A DNA stretch of 21,132 nucleotides from Dehalococcoidales bacterium (GTDB lineage Bacteria; Chloroflexota; Dehalococcoidia; Dehalococcoidales; UBA5760). The first letter of the stretch is position 1, and every line of letters starts with the position of its first letter. Under the pieces are notes generated by a model. It worked only from the letters and a program-made list of their open reading frames with translations. It searched no databases and was not told where the DNA came from. Location: the NCBI GenBank assembly GCA_028717305.1, contig JAQUOC010000010.1, forward strand, positions 1 to 21,132, given 5' to 3'. A program made the translations under genes and the position numbers. This document shows positions 14,298 through 21,132 of this stretch, piece after piece.

Positions 14298-15638
14298 TCA
14301 CCTATCGAGCCGCTTTTCCATAGCCCGGGCATGGGCCTCAAGTCCTTCGGCCCGAGCGATGACAACCGCAACCGGGCCAATTCTTTTGACATCAGCCTCA
14401 TTGAGACCAACAACATTGATAAACTTGATAAAATCGCTCACATTGAGCGGCGAGCTAAACCGAGCCGTTCCCCCGGTAGGTAGAACATGGCTCGGTCCGG
14501 CCACATAATCACCCAGCACCACCGTCGATCGCCCGCCGACAAAGACACACCCGGCATTGGAGACCCTATCAACCCAGCCGGCGGCACCGTTACCAACCAG
14601 GCAAAGGTGCTCCGGGGCATACAGATTAGCCAATTCTATCGCCTCATCGATACCGGCTACCACTACTATCCTGCCACCGGTCCTTAAGGACTCAGCAACG
14701 ATCGCTCTACGAGACAGTCCGGCCAACTGTCGCTCAACCTCAGCGTCAACCTCATCAGCCAGCCGGGATGAAGTGGTGATCAGAATAGCCGATGCCAGCG
14801 GGTCATGCTCCGCCTGGGCCAAAAGGTCAGCGGCACAGTAGCCGGCATCAGCAGTATCATCAGCAATAATGATTACCTCGCTCGGCCCCTGCAGTCCGTC
14901 AATATCAACCACCCCATAGACCAATTTTTTGGCTAAAACAACGAAGATATTACCGGGACCACAGATTTTATCCACCTTTGGTACAGACGCCGTACCAAAA
15001 GCCAGGGCAGCGACCGCCTGAGCACCGCCAATACAAAAGATGCGGTCAACGCCGGCGATATCAGCAGCCACCATGGTGGCCGGTGGGATCACCCCACCCG
15101 ACTTTGGTGCCGAGGCCAGGATAGTCTCCTTAACGCCGGCGACCTTAGCCGGTATAGCAGTCATCAGGACCGTTGACGGATAGGCAGCGGTACCGCCGGG
15201 AGCATAAAGACCGACGCGCTCCAGGGGACGTACCAGCTGACTCAAACCCCCCGCGGTAAACCCCTTGCCGATGCTGTCTCTTTGACTGGAATGAAAAGAG
15301 GTTATCCGCCCGGCAGCCAGTTTGAGCGCCGCCACCAGCCCGGAATCAACCTCGCTATAAGCGCTGGCTATCCTTCGCTCGTCTACCTCCAGGCAGTCGA
15401 GTTCCACACCATCAATCTTCGAGGTAAAATCAAGGAGGGCTTCATCACCCCTGCTGCGTACCTCAGCGATAATATGTCTGACCGCCTGCTCCGGGTCATC
15501 ACAGCCGAACATCTCTTTCAGCTTCTGCTTAAGGAACGGCGAGACCTGATGAAAATCATCGGAAACCTGCCGCGACAACGCTGCTTTTGCCGGCGAAAAC
15601 CCGCTAATTCTCTCCAATTCAGGTACCCCCCAAAGCAT
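14298..15638 (-). CDS. hisD: Histidinol dehydrogenase
   Basis: HisD oxidises histidinol to histidine in two NAD-dependent steps with a catalytic zinc. The 446 residues contain RVGLYAPGGTAAYPSTVLM (141-159), GPSEVIIIAD (251-260), AQAEHDP (274-280), APEHLCL (341-347) and GDYVAGPSHVLPTGG (376-390). Expected zinc ligands Q275, H278, D377 and H436 and catalytic E343/H344 are all present. The ATG at 15638 lies inside the end of hisG (20-nt overlap). A TTG at 15620, with a run of G about 8 nt upstream, would start the protein at LERISGF, where HisD proteins often begin, so the true start may be either. It is followed by moeB, not by another histidine gene. Confidence 0.95.
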   Translation of the reverse strand: MLWGVPELERISGFSPAKAALSRQVSDDFHQVSPFLKQKLKEMFGCDDPEQAVRHIIAEVRSRGDEALLDFTSKIDGVELDCLEVDERRIASAYSEVDSGLVAALKLAAGRITSFHSSQRDSIGKGFTAGGLSQLVRPLERVGLYAPGGTAAYPSTVLMTAIPAKVAGVKETILASAPKSGGVIPPATMVAADIAGVDRIFCIGGAQAVAALAFGTASVPKVDKICGPGNIFVVLAKKLVYGVVDIDGLQGPSEVIIIADDTADAGYCAADLLAQAEHDPLASAILITTSSRLADEVDAEVERQLAGLSRRAIVAESLRTGGRIVVVAGIDEAIELANLYAPEHLCLVGNGAAGWVDRVSNAGCVFVGGRSTVVLGDYVAGPSHVLPTGGTARFSSPLNVSDFIKFINVVGLNEADVKRIGPVAVVIARAEGLEAHARAMEKRLDR

Positions 15639-17043
15639 ATCTCAGAGACTCAATGATCGCATCCATCCTTTTTCTCTTGACAGAGCTTAAGACGCTACCG
15701 GTACGACCGATCAAACAGGCCGTCGACTGGAAGAGGGTATCGATAATCTTGAGATTATTCTTGGCCAGCGTTTGGCCGGTCTGTGTATTCTCAATCAAAA
15801 GGTCGGCATCCTCCGGCAAGAAAGCCTCGGTAGCCCCCCAGGTAGGAACTATCCGGTATGACCCCAGGTGATTATCCCGGGCATATTTGTCGGCGATATT
15901 GACATACTCTGAAGCCACCCTGAACGATACCGTCCGCTCAATTCCGAGCTGCCGCAAGCCGTCGATATCAGACACCGGCAGGTCTTTGACTACCACCGCC
16001 ACTATCTTAACCCAGCCGAATTTAAGATCAAGAAGCTCCGTTATCGGGCTGGAGGGAAACTGGTAAAGGTGCTCCCTAACCCAGTCCCTACCGGTAATGG
16101 CAAGATCAAAGTTCCCGTTGGCTACCTGAAGTGGCATATCCTGGGGCCTGATTAACTTAGCCACTACTCCATCCAGACCTACTACCGGTCGTCGATTACC
16201 GGTCAACGAGGGATAGTCATCAACCTGTATGCCGGCCTTAACCAGAAGTTCAAGGGTAGGCTGCTGCTGATGCCCGTCAGGCAAGGCTAAACGGACTGCA
16301 TCGCGATCCGCCGCAGAATAAGATTGCCCGACCTCAGCCGACATTCTACTTTCCGGCGCCGGAGATGATGCTTTCTTACCGGGAGCAAGAGCCGGATTGT
16401 CTTCGAGGGAGGACAGCACCTCGCTCATATCCTTAGTCTCCCAGCTATCCCTATTGGCAATGAGAAAAGCACTGTAACGCAGGGTTTCACTTAACGGCAG
16501 AAGACCGTAATCAAAATGACTCTCCCCTATTCTCCCCGGAATAAGAGCCAGGTCGGCACTCTCGGGAGGATAGACTTCAGCCCCACCCCACAGAGGAAAG
16601 ACGCTGAACCGTCTGAAACGGAGATTAAGTGCCAGAGACTCGGCAAGATTGGGGTACTCGCTGGCAATACGTACCGTACTCACACTTGAGCCCATCCCGT
16701 CTAATGAAGACAACCCGCCGGAGATACAGCCAACCAGATATAAAACGCCGCCTCCGTAGCCTAAATCCTTTACCTTAACCAGAGCGCTGCTGGGATATTT
16801 AACCAGCAGCTCTTCAATCCAGTCCAGCCCGCAGACCCCTAAATCATAGTTTCCTATCGCCACCTGGATAGGAACATCTTTCTCATGAAACACCTTGGCG
16901 GAGAGGGCAGGAAATCTATTCGAACCGAGACGATAGAGTCGAGTATCTTTGTGGTATCCGCTTAAGCCCCATCCAGCACGCTGGAGCAGGTCCGCTGTCT
17001 CTTCCAGAAGGCGCCCCTTAGGCAGGGCTATCTTTATCGCCAT
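15619..17043 (-). CDS. hisG: ATP phosphoribosyltransferase with two tandem HisG-like domains
   Basis: HisG joins ATP and PRPP, the first and regulated step of histidine synthesis. Short-form HisG has about 210 residues; this protein has 474. Domain 1 (about 2-212) begins MAIKIALPKGRLLEE. Domain 2 (about 249-472) begins VRLALPDGHQQQPTLELL. Both have the DLGVCGLDW/DLAITGRDW motif, the RIASEYPN/RVASEYVN motif and a PLWGGAE/PTWGATE segment. The PRPP loop is intact only in domain 2 (TQTGQTL, 420-426); the same place in domain 1 reads PGRIGES. Conversely, PKGR is intact only in domain 1. A Pro/Ser/Ala-rich linker joins them. GGTGA 5 nt upstream supports the ATG at 17043 over the GTG at 17052. It overlaps hisZ by 26 nt, and HisZ is the expected partner of short HisG. 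Confidence 0.88.
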   Translation of the reverse strand: MAIKIALPKGRLLEETADLLQRAGWGLSGYHKDTRLYRLGSNRFPALSAKVFHEKDVPIQVAIGNYDLGVCGLDWIEELLVKYPSSALVKVKDLGYGGGVLYLVGCISGGLSSLDGMGSSVSTVRIASEYPNLAESLALNLRFRRFSVFPLWGGAEVYPPESADLALIPGRIGESHFDYGLLPLSETLRYSAFLIANRDSWETKDMSEVLSSLEDNPALAPGKKASSPAPESRMSAEVGQSYSAADRDAVRLALPDGHQQQPTLELLVKAGIQVDDYPSLTGNRRPVVGLDGVVAKLIRPQDMPLQVANGNFDLAITGRDWVREHLYQFPSSPITELLDLKFGWVKIVAVVVKDLPVSDIDGLRQLGIERTVSFRVASEYVNIADKYARDNHLGSYRIVPTWGATEAFLPEDADLLIENTQTGQTLAKNNLKIIDTLFQSTACLIGRTGSVLSSVKRKRMDAIIESLRYALGGT

Positions 17044-18277
17044 TACTCTCACCCAGTAGAGTCAGAACCTCACCGGCGGTCTCAAGCTCAATATCTTTGA
17101 TTTTAAGACTATCATGCATAATAAACGAAGGTGCTTCGTTCCGGACATCCAGCAGCCACCTGAGATTGGATGGCTGTTGACCCTCAAGCAAAAGCTCGGC
17201 AACATAGCCCGCATCACGGAGGTAAGCGGTAATATCCAACCCCTTTTTGACCGCCTCCCGCTCAACCTTAACCAGAACTCTTTGCTCTAAAGGTCCCGCC
17301 AGAGCGGCTGGCTCAATCAGATTCATCAGGCAGTCAAAGTAGAGGGCAAAGCCGGAAGCCGGAATATCACCACCACCCATCAGAGGAATAAGGGCATCGT
17401 ACCTTCCCCCACCGCCTATCTTATCTCCGTTATGAAAGAGCTGAAAAATCACACCGGTGTAGTACTCAAAACCCTTGCCCGAAGTTATGTCAATCTGGTA
17501 GTCGCAGCCGACGGCATCAAGCAGTTCGACAATGCTGATAAAATCATCAACAATGGGGACAAGCTCGGGCACGCTCCGGCCGAATAGAGCCCTTAAGTTC
17601 TTGAGGAAACCAGGAGTCCTTCCTTCAAGGTCAAGCAGCGAAACCATAGCTCTGCCCAGATCAGGCCTCTCTGCCTTTATGCGGGCAAAGGCCTCGCTAT
17701 CACCATCCAGAACCTGGTCAAATATCCTGGCCTGCTCTTTATCACTCAGACCCAGTTCCGAAAGCAAGCTCCTTACCAGACCGGCGTGGGACAGCTTTAA
17801 CTCCACGCTCTTAATCCCCATCTTGGCCAGCACCTCTAAGGCCAGCAAGATCAACTCGACATCGGCAAGGGCAGAGCTTATTCCTATCAGCTCAACTCCC
17901 CCCTGCCACCTTTCCCTAGTCTCCTGGCCGGTCTCCTCAAACCTGAAGATATTGCTGGTATAGAAGAGCCGGGCCAGCTTCTTATCGGCGATATTGTCAA
18001 TATAGAGCCGGGCCAGTGGGATAGTGCCATCAGGCCGTAGTACCAGCCTCTGCCCGCTCCAGCCATCCCAGTCGAGGAAAGAATATACCTTACTCAACAT
18101 GGCGGGTGTCAGAGTCCCCGTCGAGGTAAACAGGTTAAGGTACTCGAGTACCGGAGTCTTTACCTCTTCGTAGCCCCACTTAAGACAACACCGCCGGAAA
18201 GCTTTCTCGACGAAGCGAAAGCGTAACATCTGCTCCGGAGTCATGTCCCGGCTGCCTTTACACCTCTGAACTCTCAC
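17018..18277 (-). CDS. hisZ: ATP phosphoribosyltransferase regulatory subunit (HisRS paralogue)
   Basis: HisZ is a class II synthetase-like protein that does not charge tRNA but binds HisG and makes it active and histidine-sensitive. The 419 residues show KGSRDMTPEQ (7-16), RPDGTIPLAR (81-90), a motif-2-like FRFEETGQETRERWQGGVELIG (111-132), GFEYYTGVIF (269-278) and GGGGRYD (288-294). GFEYYTG in place of the HisRS LDYYTG, with hisG directly downstream, argues for HisZ over a true HisRS. A degenerate C-terminal anticodon-binding-like region remains (about 330-415). The start is GTG; the Shine-Dalgarno is weak (GGA at 9 nt). It is the first gene of the minus-strand histidine run. Confidence 0.87.
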   Translation of the reverse strand: MRVQRCKGSRDMTPEQMLRFRFVEKAFRRCCLKWGYEEVKTPVLEYLNLFTSTGTLTPAMLSKVYSFLDWDGWSGQRLVLRPDGTIPLARLYIDNIADKKLARLFYTSNIFRFEETGQETRERWQGGVELIGISSALADVELILLALEVLAKMGIKSVELKLSHAGLVRSLLSELGLSDKEQARIFDQVLDGDSEAFARIKAERPDLGRAMVSLLDLEGRTPGFLKNLRALFGRSVPELVPIVDDFISIVELLDAVGCDYQIDITSGKGFEYYTGVIFQLFHNGDKIGGGGRYDALIPLMGGGDIPASGFALYFDCLMNLIEPAALAGPLEQRVLVKVEREAVKKGLDITAYLRDAGYVAELLLEGQQPSNLRWLLDVRNEAPSFIMHDSLKIKDIELETAGEVLTLLGESNGDKDSPA

Positions 18278-18309
18278 AGCATATATTCCATTAAGTTTAG
18301 TATGTAGAT

Positions 18310-18337
18310 TCTATACCAAATTCACCCGGCCGTTCAA
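18310..18337 (-). promoter_or_regulatory. Promoter for the hisZ-hisG-hisD run
   Basis: TTGAAC (18337-18332), a 16-bp spacer and TATAGA (18315-18310), the latter preceded by TGG, look like a sigma-70 promoter on the reverse strand. The start point would be near 18303, about 25 nt before the hisZ GTG. No histidine leader peptide or attenuator fits in that length. Confidence 0.45.
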
Positions 18338-18395
18338 ATATGAAAGTAAGGAACCAATTAATATTATCAGATCAATCATAAATAACGAAGCGTCT

Positions 18396-18409
18396 CCGGT
18401 TTACACCGG
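18396..18409. repeat. Inverted repeat over the nfeD -35 box
   Basis: CCGGT-TTAC-ACCGG is a perfect 5-bp inverted repeat with a 4-base centre. It overlaps the putative -35 hexamer of nfeD, a position where a repressor could act. It is short, so the operator role is only a suggestion. Confidence 0.25.
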
Positions 18410-18429
18410 GTACACAATCAAGATATAAT
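18400..18429 (+). promoter_or_regulatory. Promoter for nfeD-slipin
   Basis: TTTACA (18400-18405), an 18-bp spacer and a perfect TATAAT (18424-18429) form a good sigma-70 promoter. The -10 box ends only 8 nt before the nfeD ATG at 18438, so the transcript would start at about the start codon. The 160-bp region between hisZ and nfeD holds both divergent promoters and nothing else that I recognise. Confidence 0.5.
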
Positions 18430-18437
18430 TCACTAAT

Positions 18438-19787
18438 ATGGGGTATGTTACCCTAATGGGTGTGTTTGTGCCAAAAACTATCCGTCTTGCGCTACTAATA
18501 GGAGTATCGGCTATCGCCGCTATCGCCATCGCCACTACCGGCGGAGTTCAAGCAGCCGATAACAGAATTGATGTGCTCCACGTCGATGGAACCATCACAC
18601 CGGTCACCGCCAACTACATTGACCGCGGCATCAACCAGGCCGAGCAAGAAGGCGCCGTTGCCTGTATTATCGAGCTGGACACGCCCGGTGGACTGGACAC
18701 TGCTATGCGTGATATTGTCCAGGATATCGTCAGCGCCGAGATTCCGATAGTGGTATTTGTCTCACCTTCGGGAGCAAGAGCAGCCTCAGCAGGGGTATTT
18801 ATTACCATGTCCGGCCATGTCGCCGCCATGGCACCAAATACGGCCATCGGAGCCGCACATCCGGTAGCCATCGGCACCGATGGGGAAGCTGCCATGTCAG
18901 AGGAGATGGAGGAAAAGGTCATCAATGACGCCGCCGCTTATATCAGAAGCATTGCCGGAGGGCACGGACGCAACATGGAGTGGGCGGAAAAAGCGGTCAG
19001 GGAGAGCGTTTCCGCTACCGAGAAGGAAGCCCTCGAGCTTAATGTTATCGACATAGTTGCCACTGACCTGGGAGATCTGTTATCACAGATGGACGGCAGG
19101 CAGGTAACCATGCTCGATGGCAGTACGATTATCCTCCATACGGAAGGGGCCAGGACCAACCACAACCCGATGAGTAATATCGAAAGCTTTATGCTCGCCA
19201 TCAGCGACCCCAATATCGCTGTCATTCTGCTCAGCCTGGCCATACTCGGCATCACGGTGGAAATATACAGCCCCGGGCTCATCTTCCCCGGCGTTTTTGG
19301 CGGCATCTGCGCCTTTCTAGCCGCCTACTCCCTGGGCTTATTACCGATAAACTACGCCGGTATTGCCCTGCTCGCCCTGGCCGGCGGTCTGTTTGTCGCC
19401 GAGATATTCACCGCCAGCTTCGGAATATTTACAGCGGGAGGCATAGCCTCACTGGTTATTGGCCTCCTAATTCTATTCAGCGGGAGGCCCACATTGTTTC
19501 AACCAGACCCATGGTTAGTGCCAACTATAGCAGCAGTAATCGGCAGCATCACTGCCTTCATCGTCTACCGGGTGGTCCGGAGCCACCGGCGGCAGGCAGA
19601 AACAGGAAGAGAAGAACTGATAGGCAAGACCGCCACGGTCAAGGTAATACTCAAACCGAAAGGCACGATTCTCTACAAGGGAGAACTCTGGACAGCAATA
19701 CTAGACCAAGGCCAGGCTAAGCCTGGAGAGGAGGTGATTATAACCAAGTCTGACGGCCTGATTCTCCACGTAAGCAGAAAACAATAA
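18438..19787 (+). CDS. nfeD: Long-form NfeD membrane serine protease (ClpP-class)
   Basis: NfeD1b-type proteins combine a ClpP-like serine protease, membrane helices and a C-terminal OB-fold. They act beside a stomatin/slipin partner; in Pyrococcus horikoshii PH1510 cleaves the PH1511 stomatin. The 449 residues have a signal/anchor segment (about 14-40), the protease domain (about 43-240) with PSGARAASAG (110-119, likely nucleophile Ser117) and likely general-base Lys160 in EEKVINDAAAYIRSIA, four or five hydrophobic segments (about 250-375) and a beta-rich end (about 388-449). The Ser/Lys dyad is intact. The ATG at 18438 has no Shine-Dalgarno; an ATG at 18456 in the same frame is an alternative start that still keeps the signal segment. 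The slipin gene follows after 25 bp. Confidence 0.92.
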   Translation: MGYVTLMGVFVPKTIRLALLIGVSAIAAIAIATTGGVQAADNRIDVLHVDGTITPVTANYIDRGINQAEQEGAVACIIELDTPGGLDTAMRDIVQDIVSAEIPIVVFVSPSGARAASAGVFITMSGHVAAMAPNTAIGAAHPVAIGTDGEAAMSEEMEEKVINDAAAYIRSIAGGHGRNMEWAEKAVRESVSATEKEALELNVIDIVATDLGDLLSQMDGRQVTMLDGSTIILHTEGARTNHNPMSNIESFMLAISDPNIAVILLSLAILGITVEIYSPGLIFPGVFGGICAFLAAYSLGLLPINYAGIALLALAGGLFVAEIFTASFGIFTAGGIASLVIGLLILFSGRPTLFQPDPWLVPTIAAVIGSITAFIVYRVVRSHRRQAETGREELIGKTATVKVILKPKGTILYKGELWTAILDQGQAKPGEEVIITKSDGLILHVSRKQ

Positions 19788-19812
19788 AATTGAAATTAAG
19801 GAGGTTTAATTA

Positions 19813-20601
19813 ATGAGTGGTACTGTAATCGCTATAATCGTTGTGGCCGCGATACTCTGCGCCATATTCCTCCCGGCGGCAATAAAGATTCTCCGGGAAT
19901 ATGAAAGAGGCGTTATCTTCCGCCTGGGAAGGCTGATCGGCACCAAAGGTCCGGGTATTTTTGTCATCATTCCCTTCGTGGACCGGATGGTTAAGGTAGA
20001 CCTGCGGGTAATAACTATGGACGTCCCCTACCAGGAGGTAATCACCAGGGACAATGTTACGGTCAGGGTGAACGCCGTAGTCTATTTCAGGGTGATTGAT
20101 CCCGAATCCTCGGTAATCAAGGTACTTGACTTCATCAGGGCTACCTCACAGATATCCCAGACAACACTGCGGAGCGTACTCGGGCAATCAGAACTTGATG
20201 ACCTGCTATCGCAACGGGAAAAACTGAATCAGATACTACAGAAAACGATTGATGAACAGACCGACCCGTGGGGGATTAAGGTTACCACGGTAGAGATTAA
20301 AGAGGTCGAGCTTGCCGAAACGATGAAACGCTCGATGGCAGCCCAGGCTGAAGCAGAGCGAGACAGAAGAGCAAAAATTATCCATGCCGAGGGTGAGCTC
20401 CAGGCCTCGGAAAAGCTGGCGCAGGCCGGTGCTGTCATAGGCAGAGAACCCACTACCCTGCAGCTCCGCTATCTGGAAACCCTGACCGGCATAGCCGCCG
20501 AGAAGAACAGCACCATCATCTTCCCCATCCCCCTGGAATTCTTCAAGGCATTTCAGGGCCTGGCGAAAACCCTGGGCGCGGGAGACGAAGAAACCAAATA
20601 G
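19813..20601 (+). CDS. Slipin (stomatin/prohibitin-like SPFH protein)
   Basis: Slipins are membrane-anchored SPFH proteins that form oligomers in detergent-resistant membrane patches; they are the usual partner of long-form NfeD. The 262 residues comprise a short N-terminal hydrophobic hairpin (about 4-27), then the SPFH domain (about 28-190) with REYERGVIFRLGR, GPGIFVIIPFVDRMVKVDLR and RDNVTVRVNAVVYFRV. A charged helical stretch (about 175-225, AEAERDRRAKIIHAEGE) follows, and then a C-terminal hydrophobic patch of the kind cleaved in PH1511. A strong AAGGAGGT lies 7 nt before the ATG. The gene is certainly co-transcribed with nfeD given the 25-bp gap. Confidence 0.93.
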   Translation: MSGTVIAIIVVAAILCAIFLPAAIKILREYERGVIFRLGRLIGTKGPGIFVIIPFVDRMVKVDLRVITMDVPYQEVITRDNVTVRVNAVVYFRVIDPESSVIKVLDFIRATSQISQTTLRSVLGQSELDDLLSQREKLNQILQKTIDEQTDPWGIKVTTVEIKEVELAETMKRSMAAQAEAERDRRAKIIHAEGELQASEKLAQAGAVIGREPTTLQLRYLETLTGIAAEKNSTIIFPIPLEFFKAFQGLAKTLGAGDEETK

Positions 20602-20640
20602 CCGGATACGGTGAAGTCCCCAAATCAAGAAGAGTAAAAG

Positions 20641-20670
20641 TCCTCCCTCTCTCAGCGGGGAGAGGGGGGA
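20641..20670 (-). terminator. Hairpin terminator at the end of birA
   Basis: TCCTCCCTCTC (20641-20651) pairs with GAGAGGGGGGA (20660-20670) in an 11-bp stem with one G-U pair and an 8-nt loop. The birA stop codon lies in the loop. On the minus strand the stem is followed by CTTTTACTCTT, a short U tract. On the plus strand the tail (TTCCACCCC) is poor, but the stem lies 40 nt after slipin and might also slow plus-strand transcription. Confidence 0.6.
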
Positions 20671-21132
20671 TTCCACCCCTGGTGACGCAGGGTAACATCA
20701 CCAGCGACAATCTTACTCAGGCTACCATCGGGTTGGCGGAGCAACAGGCTGCCGTCCCTGTCCACCGATTCGGCAATACCAGAGCACACAACCCCACCCG
20801 ACTCCAGGTAGACCTCTTTCCCCAGGGTCACCAGACCGTCCCTCCAGTCTTCGTAGACGGACCCCCCCGCCAGCAGAATCAGATATAGATTCTCCACCTC
20901 AATCAAAAGCCTTCTGATTAGAGCCAGCAGTGAGACTTCCCGTGAAAGCTCCTGGGAGAGACTGGTAGCGGTAGCGGCTATCTCCGGGAAGTCGGAGAGC
21001 CTCAGGTTAACGTTCACTCCGATGCCAATAACAGCATAGTCCACCGTACCACCCTGCACTCTGCTTTCAATCAGGATGCCGGATACCTTTTTACCAGCCA
21101 CCAGCACGTCATTAGGCCACTTAATCTGCGCC
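20652..21132 (-). CDS. birA: Biotin-[acetyl-CoA-carboxylase] ligase, C-terminal part
   Basis: BirA activates biotin as biotinyl-AMP and attaches it to the biotin carrier protein. Only the C-terminal 160 residues are present; the gene runs off the right edge. The visible part begins AQIKWPNDVLVAGKKVSGIL, with the family signature KWPND at residues 4-8 and the GKK of the catalytic domain. It continues with YAVIGIGVNVN (ligase core) and ends in the small SH3-like C-terminal domain (GIAESVDRDGSLLLRQPDG). The biotin-binding GRGR.GR loop and any N-terminal DNA-binding domain lie beyond the window, so whether it is also a repressor cannot be judged. The GTG at 21107 sits inside the KWPND region and is not the start. 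Confidence 0.93.
   Translation of the reverse strand, partial: AQIKWPNDVLVAGKKVSGILIESRVQGGTVDYAVIGIGVNVNLRLSDFPEIAATATSLSQELSREVSLLALIRRLLIEVENLYLILLAGGSVYEDWRDGLVTLGKEVYLESGGVVCSGIAESVDRDGSLLLRQPDGSLSKIVAGDVTLRHQGWNPPSPR

Noticed and set aside
15619..17043. hisG double length caused by a duplicated contig segment or two fused neighbouring genes by frameshift
   Set aside because: The two halves differ throughout in sequence, are joined by a linker in one frame, and each keeps different motifs, so an assembly duplication is unlikely. A frameshift would need reads to exclude fully.
17018..18277. True histidyl-tRNA synthetase (hisS)
   Set aside because: GFEYYTG replaces the HisRS LDYYTG signature, and the gene directly precedes short-type hisG, which needs HisZ.

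Overview
The window reads as a dense stretch of bacterial chromosome of moderate GC content. It codes on both strands with short gaps and many 1 to 26 nt gene overlaps. I recognise no tRNA, rRNA, CRISPR array, transposase or phage gene. The gene mix suggests an anaerobe: an oxygen-sensitive tungsten aldehyde:ferredoxin oxidoreductase with its own MoaD and MoeB, a HisZ/HisG-type histidine pathway, and a long-form NfeD/slipin pair. I lean to Chloroflexota, class Dehalococcoidia, from protein flavour and gene order. That is an inference I could not test.

Left part (1-3040, minus strand): tsaC and rpiB overlap by one base. After a 139 bp gap holding a good sigma-70 promoter come ilvD and the first codons of ilvB, for branched-chain amino acid synthesis. 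tsaC is transcribed away from guaA, and the two promoters overlap.

Central part (3049-9358, plus strand): a purine operon with guaA, a small membrane-anchored protein of unknown function, purD, purE, purB and purC. purE/purB and purB/purC each overlap by ATGA. purD appears to start at a CTG codon. A 94-nt leader with competing hairpins precedes purE.

Right-centre (9375-18277, minus strand): histidine genes read hisZ, hisG, hisD, then moeB, moaD and aor, then hisC and hisB. The molybdo/tungsto-enzyme cassette therefore sits inside the histidine gene run. The hisG product is unusual: two tandem HisG-like domains joined by a linker, each missing a different conserved motif. A folded palindromic element lies between aor and hisC.

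Right end (18438-21132): nfeD (membrane serine protease) and a slipin gene form the known protease/stomatin pair on the plus strand. They converge on a partial birA (minus strand), with a strong hairpin over the birA stop codon.

Start codons are mixed: GTG for ilvD, rpiB, tsaC, moeB and hisZ, and probably CTG for purD. guaA and nfeD lack a Shine-Dalgarno sequence and have a -10 box almost at the start codon, so their mRNAs may be leaderless. No complete new system is obvious. The best leads are the tandem HisG, the aor cassette inside the his genes, the CTG start of purD, and the folded element at 11190-11256.
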